DNA of 36,354 nucleotides from Comamonadaceae bacterium (GTDB lineage Bacteria; Pseudomonadota; Gammaproteobacteria; Burkholderiales; Burkholderiaceae_C). Position 1 is the stretch's first letter. Every line of letters begins with the position of its first letter. The stretch lies in assembly GCA_947451285.1 (NCBI GenBank), contig CANFYL010000007.1:1-36354 (forward strand). Reading direction: 5' to 3'. The notes beneath the pieces were generated by a model. It was given only the letters and a program-made list of their open reading frames with translations, was not told where the DNA came from and did no database searches. The position numbers and the translations under genes were made by a program. Positions 34,806 to 36,354 of the stretch are shown here, piece after piece.

Positions 34806-36056
34806 ATGAGCCATGTATCTACCCCAATAGCCAGCCCAAAGCGCGATCACCAGAGCGCCTTCATTCCCTACGGACAGTATTGGTCGACCCCGTTTGCCCG
34901 CTGGCAAGGCAGCTTGGCCCATTTGCACAGCCTAGAGTTCGCAGCGTGGAATGCCAAGCGCGAAATGACGTGCCGAGGCTTGCTAGACCTGGCCATTGAT
35001 TCTGGCGTTTTGGGCATGAGCGTGCCACAGGCCGGCAGTTTTTATGGCTTGCCTTGGGCCACCGGGCTGATGGGGCTCGACTCAGTGGCGGGTCCCACCA
35101 TTTCGCAGGCCTGCGCCACCTCGGCACGTTGCCTGGCCCTGGCTTCGGACGAGGTCAGCTCAGGACGCGCCAACTGCGTGCTGGTGCTCACGGCTGATCG
35201 CGTGAGCAACGGCCCAGAGCTTTACTACCCCAACCCGCAAGGGCCTGGCGGCAGCGGGCGACGCGAAAACTGGGTGCTGGACAACTTTCGCAAAGACCCC
35301 TTCGCCGGCGTCGCCATGGTGGAAACCGGTGAAAACGTAGCTCGCCTGTTTGGCATCAGCAGTGCCGAACAAAACGATGTCACCTTGATGCGCTACGAAC
35401 AATACAAAGACGCCACAGCGCATGACCATGCTTTTCAAAAGCGCTACATGCGTCTGCCATTTGAAGTACCCGATGCGCGATTACAAAAAATCAACACGAC
35501 CTTAGATGGCGATGAAGGTCTGCACACCACCACCGCACAAGGCTTGGCTGCGCTCAAGCCGGTGATTGACGGTGGCACCATCAGCTTTGGCGGGCAAACA
35601 CATCCCGCTGACGGCAATGCAGCCATGTTTGTCTGCTCGCAGGCCCAGGCACGCAGCATCTCGACCCGACCCGAAATACGCATACAGATTTTAGGTGTGG
35701 GTCAAGCCCGCACTCTCAAAGCCCATATGCCCATGGCACCCGTGCCTGCAAGCCGTGCAGCCTTGCAAGATGCAGGACTCGAGATGCACGACATCACCCA
35801 CGTGAAGATGCACAACCCCTTCATCGTCAACGACATCGTGTTTGCCCGCGAGACCGGATTTGCGATTGAAAAAATCAACCAATACGGCTGCTCTTTGGTC
35901 TGGGGACATCCGCAGGGCCCCACGGGCTTGCGCAGTCTGATTGAGCTGATCGAACAAATGGTGCTGCAAGGCGGCGGCATCGGTTTGTTCACAGGCTGCG
36001 CGGCGGGCGACTCGGCCATGTCCATGGTCATCCGGGTGGACGACGCATCGGCATGA
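34806..36056 (+). CDS. Thiolase family protein (acetyl-CoA acetyltransferase-like)
   Basis: ISQACATSARCLALASDEVSSGRANCVLVLTADRVSNGPELYYPNP (nucleophile Cys region), KMHNPFIVNDIVFARETG, WGHPQGPTGLRSLIELIE, GLFTGCAAGDSAMSMVIRV. Confidence 0.88.
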   Translation: MSHVSTPIASPKRDHQSAFIPYGQYWSTPFARWQGSLAHLHSLEFAAWNAKREMTCRGLLDLAIDSGVLGMSVPQAGSFYGLPWATGLMGLDSVAGPTISQACATSARCLALASDEVSSGRANCVLVLTADRVSNGPELYYPNPQGPGGSGRRENWVLDNFRKDPFAGVAMVETGENVARLFGISSAEQNDVTLMRYEQYKDATAHDHAFQKRYMRLPFEVPDARLQKINTTLDGDEGLHTTTAQGLAALKPVIDGGTISFGGQTHPADGNAAMFVCSQAQARSISTRPEIRIQILGVGQARTLKAHMPMAPVPASRAALQDAGLEMHDITHVKMHNPFIVNDIVFARETGFAIEKINQYGCSLVWGHPQGPTGLRSLIELIEQMVLQGGGIGLFTGCAAGDSAMSMVIRVDDASA

Positions 36057-36354
36057 GCAAGGCATCGCCCCCCGCTGTGTCATCCAACATGCCGCGCGTT
36101 CACAGCAGCATCGTCAGCATGCTGGACCACACTTGCACACAGTGGGGGCCCCAACAAGCGGTGGTGTTGGGTGAAGCGTCCTTGAGCTACGACCAGTTGC
36201 GCCGCTGCGTGCTGGGCTTGGCGCAGCTGTTGATTCAAGCCGGTGTCGCCGGCCAGCGCGTGGCCACCGTTCTGCCCAACTCTTTGATGGCCTGTATCGC
36301 ACCTTACGCCATTGCCGCTGCGGGCGCGCAACATGTGCCCCTCAACGCCCAATA
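36053..36354 (+). CDS. AMP-binding acyl-CoA ligase/synthetase, N-terminal part (3' truncated by window edge)
   Basis: Absent from the ORF track because no stop lies in the window. ATGA overlap with the thiolase-like gene. My translation: MSKASPPAVSSNMPRVHSSIVSMLDHTCTQWGPQQAVVLGEASLSYDQLRRCVLGLAQLLIQAGVAGQRVATVLPNSLMACIAPYAIAAAGAQHVPLNAQ. Confidence 0.8.
   Translation, partial: MSKASPPAVSSNMPRVHSSIVSMLDHTCTQWGPQQAVVLGEASLSYDQLRRCVLGLAQLLIQAGVAGQRVATVLPNSLMACIAPYAIAAAGAQHVPLNAQ

Noticed and set aside
1-36354. Possibility of a mobile island, phage, CRISPR, toxin-antitoxin or defence system
   Set aside because: No integrase, transposase, tRNA, att-like direct repeats, CRISPR repeats or nuclease/toxin families were seen on either strand. 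The gene content is metabolic throughout.

Overview
A 36.4 kb stretch of densely packed chromosomal DNA, probably from a betaproteobacterium of the Burkholderiales/Comamonadaceae type. That assignment is inferred from gene style (many Bug/TctC solute receptors) and was not tested by alignment. I see no rRNA, tRNA, CRISPR array, integrase, transposase or phage genes. The window is a catabolic/transport supercluster arranged in blocks: (A) minus strand 515-7034: Bug receptor, beta-hydroxyacid dehydrogenase (HIBADH family), PcaC-like decarboxylase, MmgE/PrpD, HIBADH, Bug, and a maleate isomerase/Asp-Glu racemase-like protein, with a divergent LysR gene at 7121; (B) minus strand 8090-18591: MmgE/PrpD, a Liv-type ABC transporter with a LivM-LivG fusion, SDR, Ldh2-family dehydrogenase, SDR, NIPSNAP, HIBADH and cupin; (C) plus strand 18793-27464: metallo-beta-lactamase lactonase, Bug, SDR, MmgE/PrpD, Bug, a complete NitT/TauT-type ABC transporter and HIBADH; (D) minus strand 27470-33722: aldehyde dehydrogenase, HIBADH and a single-chain hydantoinase A+B fusion, with a divergent LysR gene at 33834; (E) plus strand 34806-end: thiolase-like protein and a truncated acyl-CoA ligase. 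The families recur: 5 HIBADH, 4 Bug, 3 MmgE/PrpD, 3 SDR and 3 LysR. The best leads are a 14-bp operator-like motif shared by two divergent promoter regions, a HIBADH paralogue with an SGG to TRT active-site change next to a Tau/Ssu-like transporter, a racemase-fold protein lacking both expected catalytic cysteines, tandem hairpins between livF and livK, and an inverted repeat abutting a 17-bp-spaced promoter. No clearly new class of system such as a defence system or RNA element was found. The most plausible 'undescribed system' is a coordinated catabolic pathway of unknown substrate.
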